Source: Rhodospirillum rubrum ATCC 11170
GTDB taxonomy: Bacteria > Pseudomonadota > Alphaproteobacteria > Rhodospirillales > Rhodospirillaceae
Assembly: GCF_000013085.1 (NCBI RefSeq)
Contig: NC_007643.1
Span: 2,985,501 to 3,049,500, forward strand
Length of the DNA stretch: 64,000 bases
Direction: 5' to 3'
The notes beneath the pieces were generated by a model. That model was not told the DNA's origin, made no database searches, and saw only the letters and a program-made list of their open reading frames with translations. Position 1 is the first letter of the stretch, and each line of letters opens with the position of its first letter. Both the position numbers and the translations under genes were made by a program. Below, piece by piece: positions 48,440 through 57,418 of the stretch.

Positions 48440-49330
48440 ACAGGCTGTTAAAAACCCCTTTCCCGTGATGTCCTGGCATGTTTCCCTCTTCCCGTGATCG
48501 ATTTGGGGAAAGGGCCATGCGGGGCGGCGATGTTCGGACGGAGAGCTTGTTTTCGTCTGTGAGTTGCGAGGCCTGGGGTCCGGCGGGTCATCCGCTCCGA
48601 GCGGCAGCTGATGGAGCAGATCGGCTACGATCTGCTGTTCCGCTGGTTTGTCGGGCTGTCGAGGGACGCGCCGGTGTGGGAGGTCACGGTCTTCACCAGG
48701 AACCGCGACCGACTGCTGGCGGGGATGAGGCGCCGGGACCGGGCCGCATGGAGAACCACAACGGCTTGGTGGTCGGCGCCCTGGTCACCCAGGCCACCGG
48801 CACCGCCAAGCGCGAAGCGGCCCTGGTCGATGGGCTGAAAGCCAAGGGCCGCATCACGCCGGCTGCCGACAAGGGGTACGACGTCCGCGCGTTCGTCAAG
48901 GATCTGCGCGCCCGCAGGGTCACGCCCCCCATCGTCCGCAACGAACAGCGCAAAGAGGACGGCACCCTGCGGCGGCGCAGCGCCATCGACGGACGCACCC
49001 CCCGCCATCCCGGCTACGCCATCCGCTTGCGCATCCGCAAGCGGATCGAGGAGGTGTTTGGCTGGATCAAGGCCGCCGCCGGCCTGCGCAAAACCCGCCA
49101 CAAGGCACCGTCCGCGTCGAGTGGGTCTTCCCCCTGAATGGCGCCACCCACACCCTCGTCAGGCTGCCCAAACGGATACGGGCTGCCTGAGGATACCCGG
49201 AATTCGCCTCAAATCGGCGGATTCCGGCAAAAATGGCCGCAAACGCGGTCCGTAACCCCACGCCAGCACCGTCAAACAACGCTGGAAGAGGGGGAAAAGG
49301 GGCGAACAGATAGGTTTCTCCGCAGCCTGT
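48440..49330 (+). mobile_element. IS5-like element copy A, internally deleted (891 bp)
   Basis: Ends are inverted repeats: ACAGGCTG... on the left and ...CGCAGCCTGT on the right, flanked by TA on both sides. Inside, three reading frames carry pieces of an IS5-family transposase: MRGGDVRTESLFSSVSCEA (48517 on); MEQIGYDLLFRWFVGLSRDA, then VWEVTVFTRNRDRLLAG (48611 on); and GLVVGALVTQATGTAKREAA through ADKGYDV to RIRKRIEEVFGWIKAAAGL (about 48750-49110). Central parts, including the first catalytic region, are missing, so it cannot encode its own transposase but could be moved by one in trans. Confidence 0.85.
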
Positions 49331-49363
49331 TAGAGATCTCAACCAAACCCCGGAGCATATTTA

Positions 49364-52300
49364 ATGTCTCTCGCTTTTGATACCACCTCCTACCTGACGA
49401 CCTACCCGGACGTCGCGCGGGCGGTGTCATTAGGCCAGTTCGCCAGCGCCAAGGAGCATTTCGACCAATATGGCGCCAAGGAACTGCGCAACCCCACCAG
49501 CTGGTTCGACGCCGCCTATTACGCCGCCCAGAACCCCGACGTGCTGAATGCCGTGTCCAGTGGTGTCTTCCCCAGCGTCTGGGCCCACTTCCTGGCTTTT
49601 GGCATCAACGAAGGCCGTGCGCCCTTGGAGGCCTTGGCGACGTTCGATAAGGCCATCTATCTGGCCGCCAACACCGATGTGGCCGCCGCCGTGGCCAATG
49701 GCACCATGCCTTCGGCCCTCTTCCACTACGTGGCTTTCGGCATGGACGAAGGCCGTCCTAGCGGCCAAACCTTCATCCTGACGACGGCTCAGGACCCGTT
49801 CACCGGCACCAGCGGCGCCGACGTGATCCGTGGCGTGGCCGGCGCTCCCGTGGGCGCCCAGGATCAGACGACCCTGAACTCGTCGGACGTGTTGGACGGC
49901 GCCGGCGGCGACGACCGCCTGGTCATCAATCTGACCGGCAACTACGGCGGCGGCGCGACGATCAAGAACATCGAAACGCTGCAGCTTGGCACGAACGTCA
50001 ACGCCGCCAACGGCGCTGGCGTGACATTCGACTACAACGTCAACGCCGGCGCCTATGAGGTCACCGGTGTCAAGACCATCGTCGCCAACCAGATCACCAC
50101 GGGTGAGTCGCTGACCGTCACCAACGTGACCCCGACGGCGACCGGCGCCAACCCGATCCCGGCGCTGACCTGGGCGAACGAAAAGGGCTCCGTCGCCGGC
50201 ACCGTTGGCCTGACCTACCGTCAGGCGGCCGTCAACGGCACGGCCGACAACCAAGCCGTCACCCTTCGGAACGTCACCACCGGCGTCCTCAACATCGGCG
50301 CCGGCGTTGAAACCCTGACCCTCACCTCCGCCGGAAGCGACAACAACACCCTGGCCACCAGCGCCAACATCGACACCGGCATCAACGCCGTGGCCGCCGA
50401 CCTGATCTCCCCGGGCTCGCTGACCAAGGTCGTCCTGACCGGCGCTGTCGCCATCGGCAAGGCCGGCGGCGTCGTCACCTCGGCCACATCGGCCACCTCG
50501 GCCACCTCGGCCACCTCGGCCACCTCGGCCACCTCGGCCACCTCGGCCACCCAGGGTCTCGTCGATCGCGCCGTGGGTGTCGATAGCGGCCTGACCACCG
50601 GCGCCACCGCCTCCGACCTGCTGTCCGTCGGCGCCCGCGTGACCACCGTGGACGCCAGCGCCATGACCGGCTCGGCCAACGTGCGCTTCGTCGCCAAGAC
50701 CAATGGCTCCGCCACCGACGTCGCCTTCACCGGCGGATCGGCGGGTGACTACGTCGAATTCGAACTCGGCAACGTCAAGGCCAGCGGCGGCGCCGGCGCC
50801 GACACCTTCGCCTTCATCACCCAGGCGGCGGGCGTGACGAACTCCACCTACGGCTCGGGCGACACCATCAGCGGTGGCGAAGGCGCCGACACCCTTCAGA
50901 TCGGCGTGAACGGCCAGGGCACCTACACGCTGTCGACCACCGAGTTCAAGAACACCACCGGCGTCGACGTTTTGGACCTGCGTGGCGCCACCAACACCGT
51001 CACCGTCGACAGCACCCTGGTGAGCGGCGCCGATGCCGGCAAGTTCGAGATCCACACCGACCGGATCGTGCAAACCTCGGCGACCGACGCGGCCAACCCG
51101 GCCGGTGGCCCCAACAACGCCCGGGAAGACAACAGCGTCAACACGGTGAACCTGACCGACCTGACCACTTCGCAGGGCGTGAAGTTCGTCGGTGGTTCGG
51201 GCTCCGACCGTCTGGTGCTCGACAACGCCGCCTTCAACCAGAAGGTGGACCTAGCGGGCGGCACCAACGGTGGCGCCCCGGCCGCCGGCGACTACGATAC
51301 CCTGACCGTCCTCAACGGCGCGATTCTCAGCAGTAGCGATCTCGCCCATGTGTCCGGCTTCGAGGGCCTCGTCCTTGCGGAGAGCGGCACCGGCAAGGCG
51401 ACCTTCTCGATCACGCTGACCGCAGCCTTCGTGCTGAAGAACGCCGCCGCCCGCAATAGCGGCGCCACCAGCATCAATGACACGATCTTTCAGATCGGCA
51501 CCGCCGCGGCCGGCAACGGCAACGCCCTGGAGGCCGGGGATACCGTTACCCTCGACATCTCCGACCTGCTGGACGGCGCCGGCACCGCGCTGAAGGCCAC
51601 GCTCGGCGCCCGCCAGATCGACACATCGACCCTGACGGCCGCCAATGTGACCGTCAACTATGTGGTGAATGGCGCGGCGGCGACCGCGGCGCAGATCGCC
51701 CTGGTGACCGCCACCGACGCCAACGCGGCCGATGTGATGAATTCGGCGGCGAACATGACGGGTGGCGTTGTTGCGCCGACGACGGGTGGCGTTGTTGCGC
51801 CGGTTGTGGTTGCCCTGACCGCTGGCGGCAGCTTCACCGGGACGGCTGGCACGAACGACACCTTCCAGGGCACCGTGGCCTCGCTCAACGGCACGACCGT
51901 CACAGGCACGGCCGCCGACACCGAGACCCTGCAGTTGACCGACGCCGGGACCGTCGCCATCAACAACGGCACCACCGGCGGCACCGTCACGAACATCGAC
52001 AGGCTTATCCTTGCCAATGGCACGAACACGATCAGCTTCGCGGCCGGCTCGGGCATCACCACCGTGACGGGTGGTACGGGCGCTGACGATGTCACTCTCG
52101 ACACTTTGGCGCCGACAACGTCCGTCAACCTGGGCGACGGCGATGACGTCCTGCGTGCCTCTGGCACCCTCACGGGCACCTTGAATGGCGGCGGTGGTGG
52201 GGCCGATATCCTTACCGGGACTGCTACTGCTCCGCTTAACATCTCGGGTGCGACCGTTTCCGGCTTCGAGGTCTTCGACTTCTCCAATAGCGCGACCCCG

Positions 52301-53305
52301 GTCACCTCGACCATCGCGCAGTTCAGCGGCTTCTCGTCATTCACCAACTTTGACGCTGGTGACGGTCTCACCTTCAGCGATGCTGGTGCGATTACGCTGA
52401 ACCCCACCGTTGGAACCTACGGTCTGGCTAATGGAACCAACACGGTTGATGCCTCCTCGGCGGCAGACTACTCGGTGACGGGTGGTACGGGCGCCGATAC
52501 CATCACCTTTGGTGGCACGTTGACCGCCGCTGACACCGTTGCCGCTGGGCTTGGTACCGACACCCTTATTGTGACGGGTGCGGCTACCGGCTCTGCCAAT
52601 ATCACCGGTGTTGAGAACATCCTTGTTAACTACGGTACGGCGGCAACCTTCACCACGGGTGCCATTGCCCCGGGTGTTGCCTCGACGATTGATGCTTCGG
52701 CCTCCACGGCGGCCGTAACGCTTGACGCTTCGGCTTATGTTGCGACGACGAGCCTGAACATTGTTGGTGGTCGGGGCGACGACATCATCACCGTAAATAC
52801 AGAGGACGCTCAGCGCGCGCTGGTTACGGTGTCTCTCGCCACCGGTGGAAGAGACAGGGTCGTGATCTCGAACACCGCGGCGGATGCGACGAAGAGCGCC
52901 GTTACCATTACCGGCTTTACGCCTGGAGACGATAAAGTGAAGTTTAATGGTTTTGGTTCAGACCACGGCATTTTAACTTACCAGCGGATCGACAGCGATA
53001 ACACACCCGTTTTCAGTGTTGAGGCCAACAACACCGTCATTGCAATCAAAAGTATTTGGGCGACCTCAACGTCGTCGGACGCTACTAACGGCGGTGCGCT
53101 CGAAACACTGCTTGCAAATGCGATTGGCCTCGCTGAGAATTATGACTATCTGGCGATCGTGTACGGGGGCGGTAACGCCCAGTTGGTGCACATCACGAGC
53201 ACGGCAGGCGGAACCGACCTGACCACTGCCACTATGGCTATCGAAATTGTTGCTCAGATCAACGGGATCGCCGCTGACTCGCTTAGCGATTACAACTTCT
53301 TGTAG
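49364..53305 (+). CDS. RTX/S-layer-like surface protein, 1313 residues
   Basis: A large, cysteine-free protein without a Sec signal, as expected for type I secretion. Three N-terminal repeats of ~42-45 residues (YLTTYPDVARAV.., YYAAQNPDVLNAV.., YLAANTDVAAAV.., each ending in FG/YG..E.R) cover residues 8-133. Then come long Thr/Ala/Gly/Asp-rich beta repeats with scattered RTX-like calcium motifs (DGAGGDDRL, GGEGADTL, NLGDGDDVL, GGTGADTI, GGRGDDII) and a C-terminal region with ITGFTPGDDKVKFNGFG. A Ser-Ala-Thr tract (eight units) lies near residue 380. GGAG eight bases before the ATG. It is bracketed by two IS copies; codon use changes near 51760. An S-layer or adhesin role is inference; no T1SS genes are present in the window. 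Confidence 0.75.
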   Translation: MSLAFDTTSYLTTYPDVARAVSLGQFASAKEHFDQYGAKELRNPTSWFDAAYYAAQNPDVLNAVSSGVFPSVWAHFLAFGINEGRAPLEALATFDKAIYLAANTDVAAAVANGTMPSALFHYVAFGMDEGRPSGQTFILTTAQDPFTGTSGADVIRGVAGAPVGAQDQTTLNSSDVLDGAGGDDRLVINLTGNYGGGATIKNIETLQLGTNVNAANGAGVTFDYNVNAGAYEVTGVKTIVANQITTGESLTVTNVTPTATGANPIPALTWANEKGSVAGTVGLTYRQAAVNGTADNQAVTLRNVTTGVLNIGAGVETLTLTSAGSDNNTLATSANIDTGINAVAADLISPGSLTKVVLTGAVAIGKAGGVVTSATSATSATSATSATSATSATSATQGLVDRAVGVDSGLTTGATASDLLSVGARVTTVDASAMTGSANVRFVAKTNGSATDVAFTGGSAGDYVEFELGNVKASGGAGADTFAFITQAAGVTNSTYGSGDTISGGEGADTLQIGVNGQGTYTLSTTEFKNTTGVDVLDLRGATNTVTVDSTLVSGADAGKFEIHTDRIVQTSATDAANPAGGPNNAREDNSVNTVNLTDLTTSQGVKFVGGSGSDRLVLDNAAFNQKVDLAGGTNGGAPAAGDYDTLTVLNGAILSSSDLAHVSGFEGLVLAESGTGKATFSITLTAAFVLKNAAARNSGATSINDTIFQIGTAAAGNGNALEAGDTVTLDISDLLDGAGTALKATLGARQIDTSTLTAANVTVNYVVNGAAATAAQIALVTATDANAADVMNSAANMTGGVVAPTTGGVVAPVVVALTAGGSFTGTAGTNDTFQGTVASLNGTTVTGTAADTETLQLTDAGTVAINNGTTGGTVTNIDRLILANGTNTISFAAGSGITTVTGGTGADDVTLDTLAPTTSVNLGDGDDVLRASGTLTGTLNGGGGGADILTGTATAPLNISGATVSGFEVFDFSNSATPVTSTIAQFSGFSSFTNFDAGDGLTFSDAGAITLNPTVGTYGLANGTNTVDASSAADYSVTGGTGADTITFGGTLTAADTVAAGLGTDTLIVTGAATGSANITGVENILVNYGTAATFTTGAIAPGVASTIDASASTAAVTLDASAYVATTSLNIVGGRGDDIITVNTEDAQRALVTVSLATGGRDRVVISNTAADATKSAVTITGFTPGDDKVKFNGFGSDHGILTYQRIDSDNTPVFSVEANNTVIAIKSIWATSTSSDATNGGALETLLANAIGLAENYDYLAIVYGGGNAQLVHITSTAGGTDLTTATMAIEIVAQINGIAADSLSDYNFL
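50477..50550 (+). repeat. 9-bp tandem repeat (about eight units) inside the RTX-like gene
   Basis: The unit ACCTCGGCC, with one ACATCGGCC variant, is repeated in frame and encodes Ser-Ala-Thr repeats. Multiples of nine keep the frame, so copy-number change would alter linker length rather than switch the gene off. Confidence 0.9.
51762..51815 (+). repeat. Short direct repeat at the composition junction
   Basis: GGTGGCGTTGTTGCGCCG occurs twice, 24 bases apart, encoding two GGVVAP units. It coincides with the point where codon use changes inside the RTX-like gene. Confidence 0.75.
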
Positions 53306-53313
53306 TGATCCTA

Positions 53314-53977
53314 ACAGGCTGCGGAAAACCCCTTTCCCCTGACGTCCTGGCATGATCCCCTCTTCCCCTGATCGATTGGGGGAGAGGGCCATGCGGGGCG
53401 GCGATGTTCGGACGGAGAGCTTGTTTTCGTCTGTGAGCTGCGAGGCCCGGGGTCCGGCGGGTCATCCGCTCCGAGCTGCAGCTGATGGAGCAGATCGGCT
53501 ACGATCTGCTGTTCCGCTGGTTTGTCGGGCTGTCGAGGGACGCGCCGGTGTGGGAGGTCACGGTCTTCACCAGGAACCGCGACCGACTGCTGGCGGGGAT
53601 GAGCCGCCGGGACCGGGCCGCATGGAGAACCACAACGGCTTGGTGGTCGGCGCCCTGGTCACCCAGGCCACCGGCACCGCCAAGCGCGAAGCGGCCCTGG
53701 TCGATGGGCTGAAAGCCAAGGGCCGCATCACGCTGGCCACCGACAAGGGGGACGACGTCCGCGTCGATTGGGTCTTCCCCCTGAATGCCGCCACCCAAAC
53801 CCTCGTCAGGCTGCCCAAACGGATACGGACTGCCTGAGGATGCCCGGAATCCGCCTCAAATCGGCGGATTCCGGCAAAAACGGCCGCAAACGCGGCCCGT
53901 AACCCCACGCCAGCACCGTCAAACAACGCTGGAAGAGGGGGAAAGGGGGCGAACAGATAGGTTTTTCCGCAGCCTGT
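53314..53977 (+). mobile_element. IS5-like element copy B, further deleted (664 bp)
   Basis: Same orientation and ends as copy A (ACAGGCTGCGGAAAACC... and ...TTTTTCCGCAGCCTGT, TA on both flanks). It has the same N-terminal and VWEVTVFT pieces but lacks about 220 bp that copy A retains (the VKDLRARRVTPPIV to KAAAGLRKTRH segment), joining ADKG-like sequence directly to the 3' tail. Its left end lies eight bases after the RTX-like gene stop; its right end supplies the stop of uspA. Confidence 0.85.
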
Positions 53978-54852
53978 TAGTGGGAGAGCAACAGGGGAAT
54001 GCGGGCATTGCCCAACAGATGACGGGTCACGCCGCCCAGGATCAATTGACGCAGGCGGCTATGGGTATAGGCGCCCATCACCAGCAGATCGGCCTTGACC
54101 TCGTCACAGGCGGCGACCAGGGCCTCGCCCGCCCGGGTTCCCGCCGCCGCATGCAGCACCCGCACCCCGGCCTTGACCCCATGCCACGCCAAATGGCGTT
54201 CCAGTTCGTGGGCGGTGGCATCGGCCCCCTCCTCGTCGATCTCGGCGATCAGCACCGTCACCTCCTGGGCGGCCACCAGGAAGGGCATCGCCCCCATCAC
54301 GGCGCGGGCGGCTTCGGCGCTGCCGTTCCAGGCGATGGCGATGCGCCGACCGATCTCGGCGGGGGCCTGGGGCGGGGCGACCAGAACCGGCCGGCCGCTT
54401 TCAAGCAAGGCGGCGTTCAGGGTCAGCAGCGACGGCGGTTCGCCGTGCAGACCGGGCTGCCCCAGCACGAGAAGATCGGCGACACGGCCGCGCATCGCCA
54501 CATGCTCGGGCTCGGCTCCCCGCGCCTCCTGCCAAGAGGCGCTGGGGCCGCCCGGGCCCGGCGGGGTATCGTCAAGAACGATCGCCAGTTCGGCGCAGAC
54601 GCGGGTGAAAAGCCCGTGGGCTTTGGCGGCGCGCTCGCGAGCTTCCTTCTCGGCGGCTTCCACCATTTCTTCGACCAAGGCCCCGGCCATCGCCTCGCCC
54701 ACATAGGGCACGGCGGCCGACGCGTCGATCCGAACATGGAAACCCTCGACATGGCAGCCCAAATCACGGGCGAGAACGAGGGCCGTCCGCAAGGGGGCCT
54801 CCCCCGTTGCCTCATCGCCCACGACACTAAGAATGGTGCGGATGCCGGTCAT
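53977..54852 (-). CDS. Tandem universal stress protein (UspA family)
   Basis: 291 residues with two Usp domains. The second carries the ATP-binding pattern MGAYTHSRLRQLILGGVTRHLL (G-2x-G-9x-G-T type). The first (TILSVVGDEATGEAPLRTAL) is divergent. Usp proteins support survival under stress. The TAA stop (53979-53977) is formed at the junction with IS copy B, so the IS may have trimmed or replaced the original C-terminus; the remaining length is normal for the family. Confidence 0.88.
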   Translation of the reverse strand: MTGIRTILSVVGDEATGEAPLRTALVLARDLGCHVEGFHVRIDASAAVPYVGEAMAGALVEEMVEAAEKEARERAAKAHGLFTRVCAELAIVLDDTPPGPGGPSASWQEARGAEPEHVAMRGRVADLLVLGQPGLHGEPPSLLTLNAALLESGRPVLVAPPQAPAEIGRRIAIAWNGSAEAARAVMGAMPFLVAAQEVTVLIAEIDEEGADATAHELERHLAWHGVKAGVRVLHAAAGTRAGEALVAACDEVKADLLVMGAYTHSRLRQLILGGVTRHLLGNARIPLLLSH

Positions 54853-54934
54853 CGCGATACTCCTGATCTTGATAGACCTAGAAAACGTCAGGGATCATTA
54901 TGCGCCCGGAGAGAACGCAATAAAAGGATGAAGG

Positions 54935-56473
54935 TCAACTACTTAGCCCCAAAGCGGCCAATCCGGCGATCACCGTGTCCTTCTTGGGGCCCGATGAATC
55001 CACCCGGGCCCAGGTCACCGCCCCCAGATCGAAATCCTCTTGATTGGCGCGAACCGCCAAGGTGACATCCGAGGGATTGCGCACCCGGGTTTCGATCCGC
55101 CGCATGGCCAGATCGACGGGGGTATGCACCCACAGCCCGGCGAAGGGCACCCCGGCCTCGGCTGCGATGCGTTCGGCATTGGCCCTTTCGCCCGGTCTGG
55201 CGTGAACGCCGTCCAGCACCACCGAATGGCCGCAAGCCAAAGCCAACCGGGCCTCGGCTTCGAGCCTCTGATAGGTGCGGGCATGCATCTCTGGCGTATA
55301 GCCCTCGGGCCCCAGGCTTTGATAGGGCGACAATCCCATCAGGCGCTTGCGCAACACATCGGTGCGCAAAACCAGGGCGCCGGGGGCGCAGCCCAGATGG
55401 GGGGCGATTTCACGGGCCAGCCGCGACTTGCCGCTGCCCGATAATCCGCCCACGGCGACCATACGGGGGGACCCGGGGGTCAGATAGCCCGTGGCCTGGG
55501 CCAGATAGCGGCGGCCCTCGGCGATGAGTTTGGCGGCTTCATCACCATCGGATTGGTTGGCGGCGCCGGCGGCGGTGACAAAGGCGCGAATGGTGGCGCG
55601 CAGGGCCAGGAACAGCGGCAAGGCCGCAAGCCCCCCGGTATCGCCGGCGAATTCCATATAATGGTTGAAGGTGATCGAGGCCAGCCGGCGGTGCCCCCGG
55701 TAATCGAGATCCATCAGCAGATAGGCCAGATCATAAAGCACATCGATGCGGGCGAAGGTCTCGGTGAAATCGATGGCATCGAACAGAGCCGGGCGATTGT
55801 CCCACAGCACGATATTGCGCAAATGCAGATCGCCATGGCAGCGCCGCACCCGCCCGGCCGCCGCCCGCTCGGCCAACAGCGGCTTGAGGCGCTGATGGGC
55901 GGCGCGCAAGGCGGCCGCGACCTCGTCGCTCAGGGCCTCGCCCAGAAGCCCGCGCTGTTCGGCCAGTTCGGCCAGGGCGCCTTCCAGATTGCGGCCGAAG
56001 CCCAGGCCATGGTCATCGTCGATCCTCTCGGCCCGCTCGTGGGCGGCGAAGATCACCTCGGCCAGATCGCTCATCTGATGGCGATCCAGATGGCCCAGGG
56101 CAAGGCGGCGATCAAACAGCGCCCCTTCATCAAAGCGGTTCATGACGACCAGCCATTCCACCGGCTCCCCGGCGCCATCCAGGGCCAGGGTGCCGTCGCT
56201 CTCGCGGGTTACGGGCAGGACGCCCCGATAAAGCCCCGGCGCGCCGGGGGCGTTGATCGCCACTTCGCGCTCGCAGCAGGCTTTGCGCGCCGCCAGGGTG
56301 GTGTGATCGAGATAGGGCAGCGCCACCGCCCTCTTCAGCTTCAAAACCCGCTCGCCGGCCAGAAACAAAGCCGAAATATGGGTATGGACCTGATCGACCC
56401 GATCGACGCCCGGCCCGTGGGTTTCGGGCTTGGCGAGAAAGGTGAAAACGGCGCGTTGTGACTTCGGGATCAT
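54935..56473 (-). CDS. APH-like kinase domain fused to AAA_33 P-loop domain
   Basis: 512 residues. The N-terminal half is an aminoglycoside-phosphotransferase-like fold with CHGDLHLRNIVLWDNRPALF (catalytic HGD..N) and FDAIDFTETFARIDVLYDLA. The C-terminal half is a P-loop kinase-like domain with GGLSGSGKSRLAREIAPHLG (Walker A). Both active sites look intact. Widespread fusion of unknown substrate. I place the start at the ATG at 56473 (MIPKSQRAVFTF); the ~290 extra codons of the open frame are antisense to the Met-rich gene. Neighbour of uspA on the same strand. Confidence 0.88.
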   Translation of the reverse strand: MIPKSQRAVFTFLAKPETHGPGVDRVDQVHTHISALFLAGERVLKLKRAVALPYLDHTTLAARKACCEREVAINAPGAPGLYRGVLPVTRESDGTLALDGAGEPVEWLVVMNRFDEGALFDRRLALGHLDRHQMSDLAEVIFAAHERAERIDDDHGLGFGRNLEGALAELAEQRGLLGEALSDEVAAALRAAHQRLKPLLAERAAAGRVRRCHGDLHLRNIVLWDNRPALFDAIDFTETFARIDVLYDLAYLLMDLDYRGHRRLASITFNHYMEFAGDTGGLAALPLFLALRATIRAFVTAAGAANQSDGDEAAKLIAEGRRYLAQATGYLTPGSPRMVAVGGLSGSGKSRLAREIAPHLGCAPGALVLRTDVLRKRLMGLSPYQSLGPEGYTPEMHARTYQRLEAEARLALACGHSVVLDGVHARPGERANAERIAAEAGVPFAGLWVHTPVDLAMRRIETRVRNPSDVTLAVRANQEDFDLGAVTWARVDSSGPKKDTVIAGLAALGLSS

Positions 56474-56817
56474 CGCCTGTGCCGCGGTGCGGCCGTTGTT
56501 GAGCCTGACCCAGAGTGCCACAGCCCGCCCGCCACCACCAGAGGAAGCTGAAAGACCGCGGCGGTGGCGGTCGCCAGCCCCCGAGTCGCGGCGCCGCCCG
56601 CCGCCCACCCGCCCGATAGCCGCTGATCTTCCGTCATAACGGAGCGCCGTCCGCGATAGTGGACAAGGTTTCCGCCGCCCCCGGGGGGATGTCTTGTATA
56701 GCGGAGGAAAGAGAAGGACCGCCCCCGGCGCGCCTTGTGGGCTTGTCCGGCGAGGCCTAACACGGTTGTCGAAGCGCTTGAGACACCCGTTCCAAGCGCA
56801 AAAATCGGAGAGATCTG
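56474..56817. other. Divergent interval upstream of Met-rich gene
   Basis: About 340 bp between the APH/AAA gene (minus) and the Met-rich gene (plus). It must contain both promoters, but I cannot pick a convincing -35/-10 pair. Nothing else seen. Confidence 0.4.
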
Positions 56818-57195
56818 ATGATGACCACGATGCCGATGCCCACCGCCATGATGCCCCAGATGCCGCAGATGATGCCGCAAATGATGCCGATGATGGGGTC
56901 CATGATGCCCCAGATGATGGGGTCCATGATGCCGCAGATGATGCCGATGGCCGGCCAGATGCCGATGATGATGGGCGCGATGATGCCCCAGATGATGCCG
57001 ATGATGACCTGTACCATGACCTGCGAAATGACCCCCACCGGCATGGTCTGCACGATGATGCCGACGGACGGCCTGTCGATGGACATGATGAAGGACTGCT
57101 GCACGCGCATGATGGCGATGATGACGGCGGGCCTGCCGATGATGATGATGTGCGGTGGCATGCCGATGATGGCCTGCATGACGGCCGCCGCCTAA
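56818..57195 (+). CDS. Extremely methionine-rich, Cys-containing small protein
   Basis: 125 residues, of which about 52 are Met (roughly 40%), mostly in MMPQMMPMM-type repeats over residues 1-63, plus seven Cys in the C-terminal half (MTCTMTCEMTPTGMVC, KDCCTR, MMMMCGGMP, MACM). Asp, Glu and Lys are scarce and no signal peptide is obvious. GGAGAG lies seven bases before the ATG, supporting translation. Met/Cys clusters bind Cu(I)/Ag(I) in known proteins; a copper-buffering or oxidant-scavenging role is inference. I recognise no family. Followed by a GC hairpin. Confidence 0.75.
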   Translation: MMTTMPMPTAMMPQMPQMMPQMMPMMGSMMPQMMGSMMPQMMPMAGQMPMMMGAMMPQMMPMMTCTMTCEMTPTGMVCTMMPTDGLSMDMMKDCCTRMMAMMTAGLPMMMMCGGMPMMACMTAAA

Positions 57196-57197
57196 AG

Positions 57198-57223
57198 GCC
57201 CCGTCCCCGGCCATTACGGGGGC
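57198..57223 (+). terminator. Hairpin after the Met-rich gene
   Basis: GCCCCGT pairs with ACGGGGGC across an 11-base loop just after the stop codon. No T-run follows. Confidence 0.4.
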
Positions 57224-57248
57224 ACGCGATCCGGCTGCGCCGCCCAGC

Positions 57249-57319
57249 GGCGCAGCCGCAATCGAAAAAACCAATGGCGCAGCCGCAATCGAAAGAACCA
57301 ATGGCGCAGCCGCAATCGA
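57249..57319. repeat. Three tandem 27-bp repeats
   Basis: The unit GGCGCAGCCGCAATCGAAAR followed by AACCAAT occurs two full times plus a 17-base third copy. The period is a multiple of three and frames across it are open on both strands, but no start with a ribosome site leads into it, so I treat it as non-coding. It lies between the Met-rich gene and the end of the XRE-cupin gene. Confidence 0.85.
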
Positions 57320-57418
57320 CCCTACGAATGAAGTTTTATCGATCCGCTTGCGCAACCGAAAAACTGCGTATGCGGACGCAAGCCAGCCTTTTCAGGAAAT
57401 CCGCCCCCGTCGCCGGGG

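Noticed and set aside
49430-51073. Gly/Arg-repeat frame on the minus strand (547 residues)
   Set aside because: Antisense of the RTX-like gene; its repeats arise from the 9-bp tract.
57249-57319. CRISPR array
   Set aside because: Only three directly abutting 27-bp units with no unique spacers and no cas genes.
54935-57355. Extension of the APH/AAA frame to 806 residues with repeated SIAAAPLV
   Set aside because: The extension is antisense to the Met-rich gene and reads the 27-bp repeats; the family start is at 56473.
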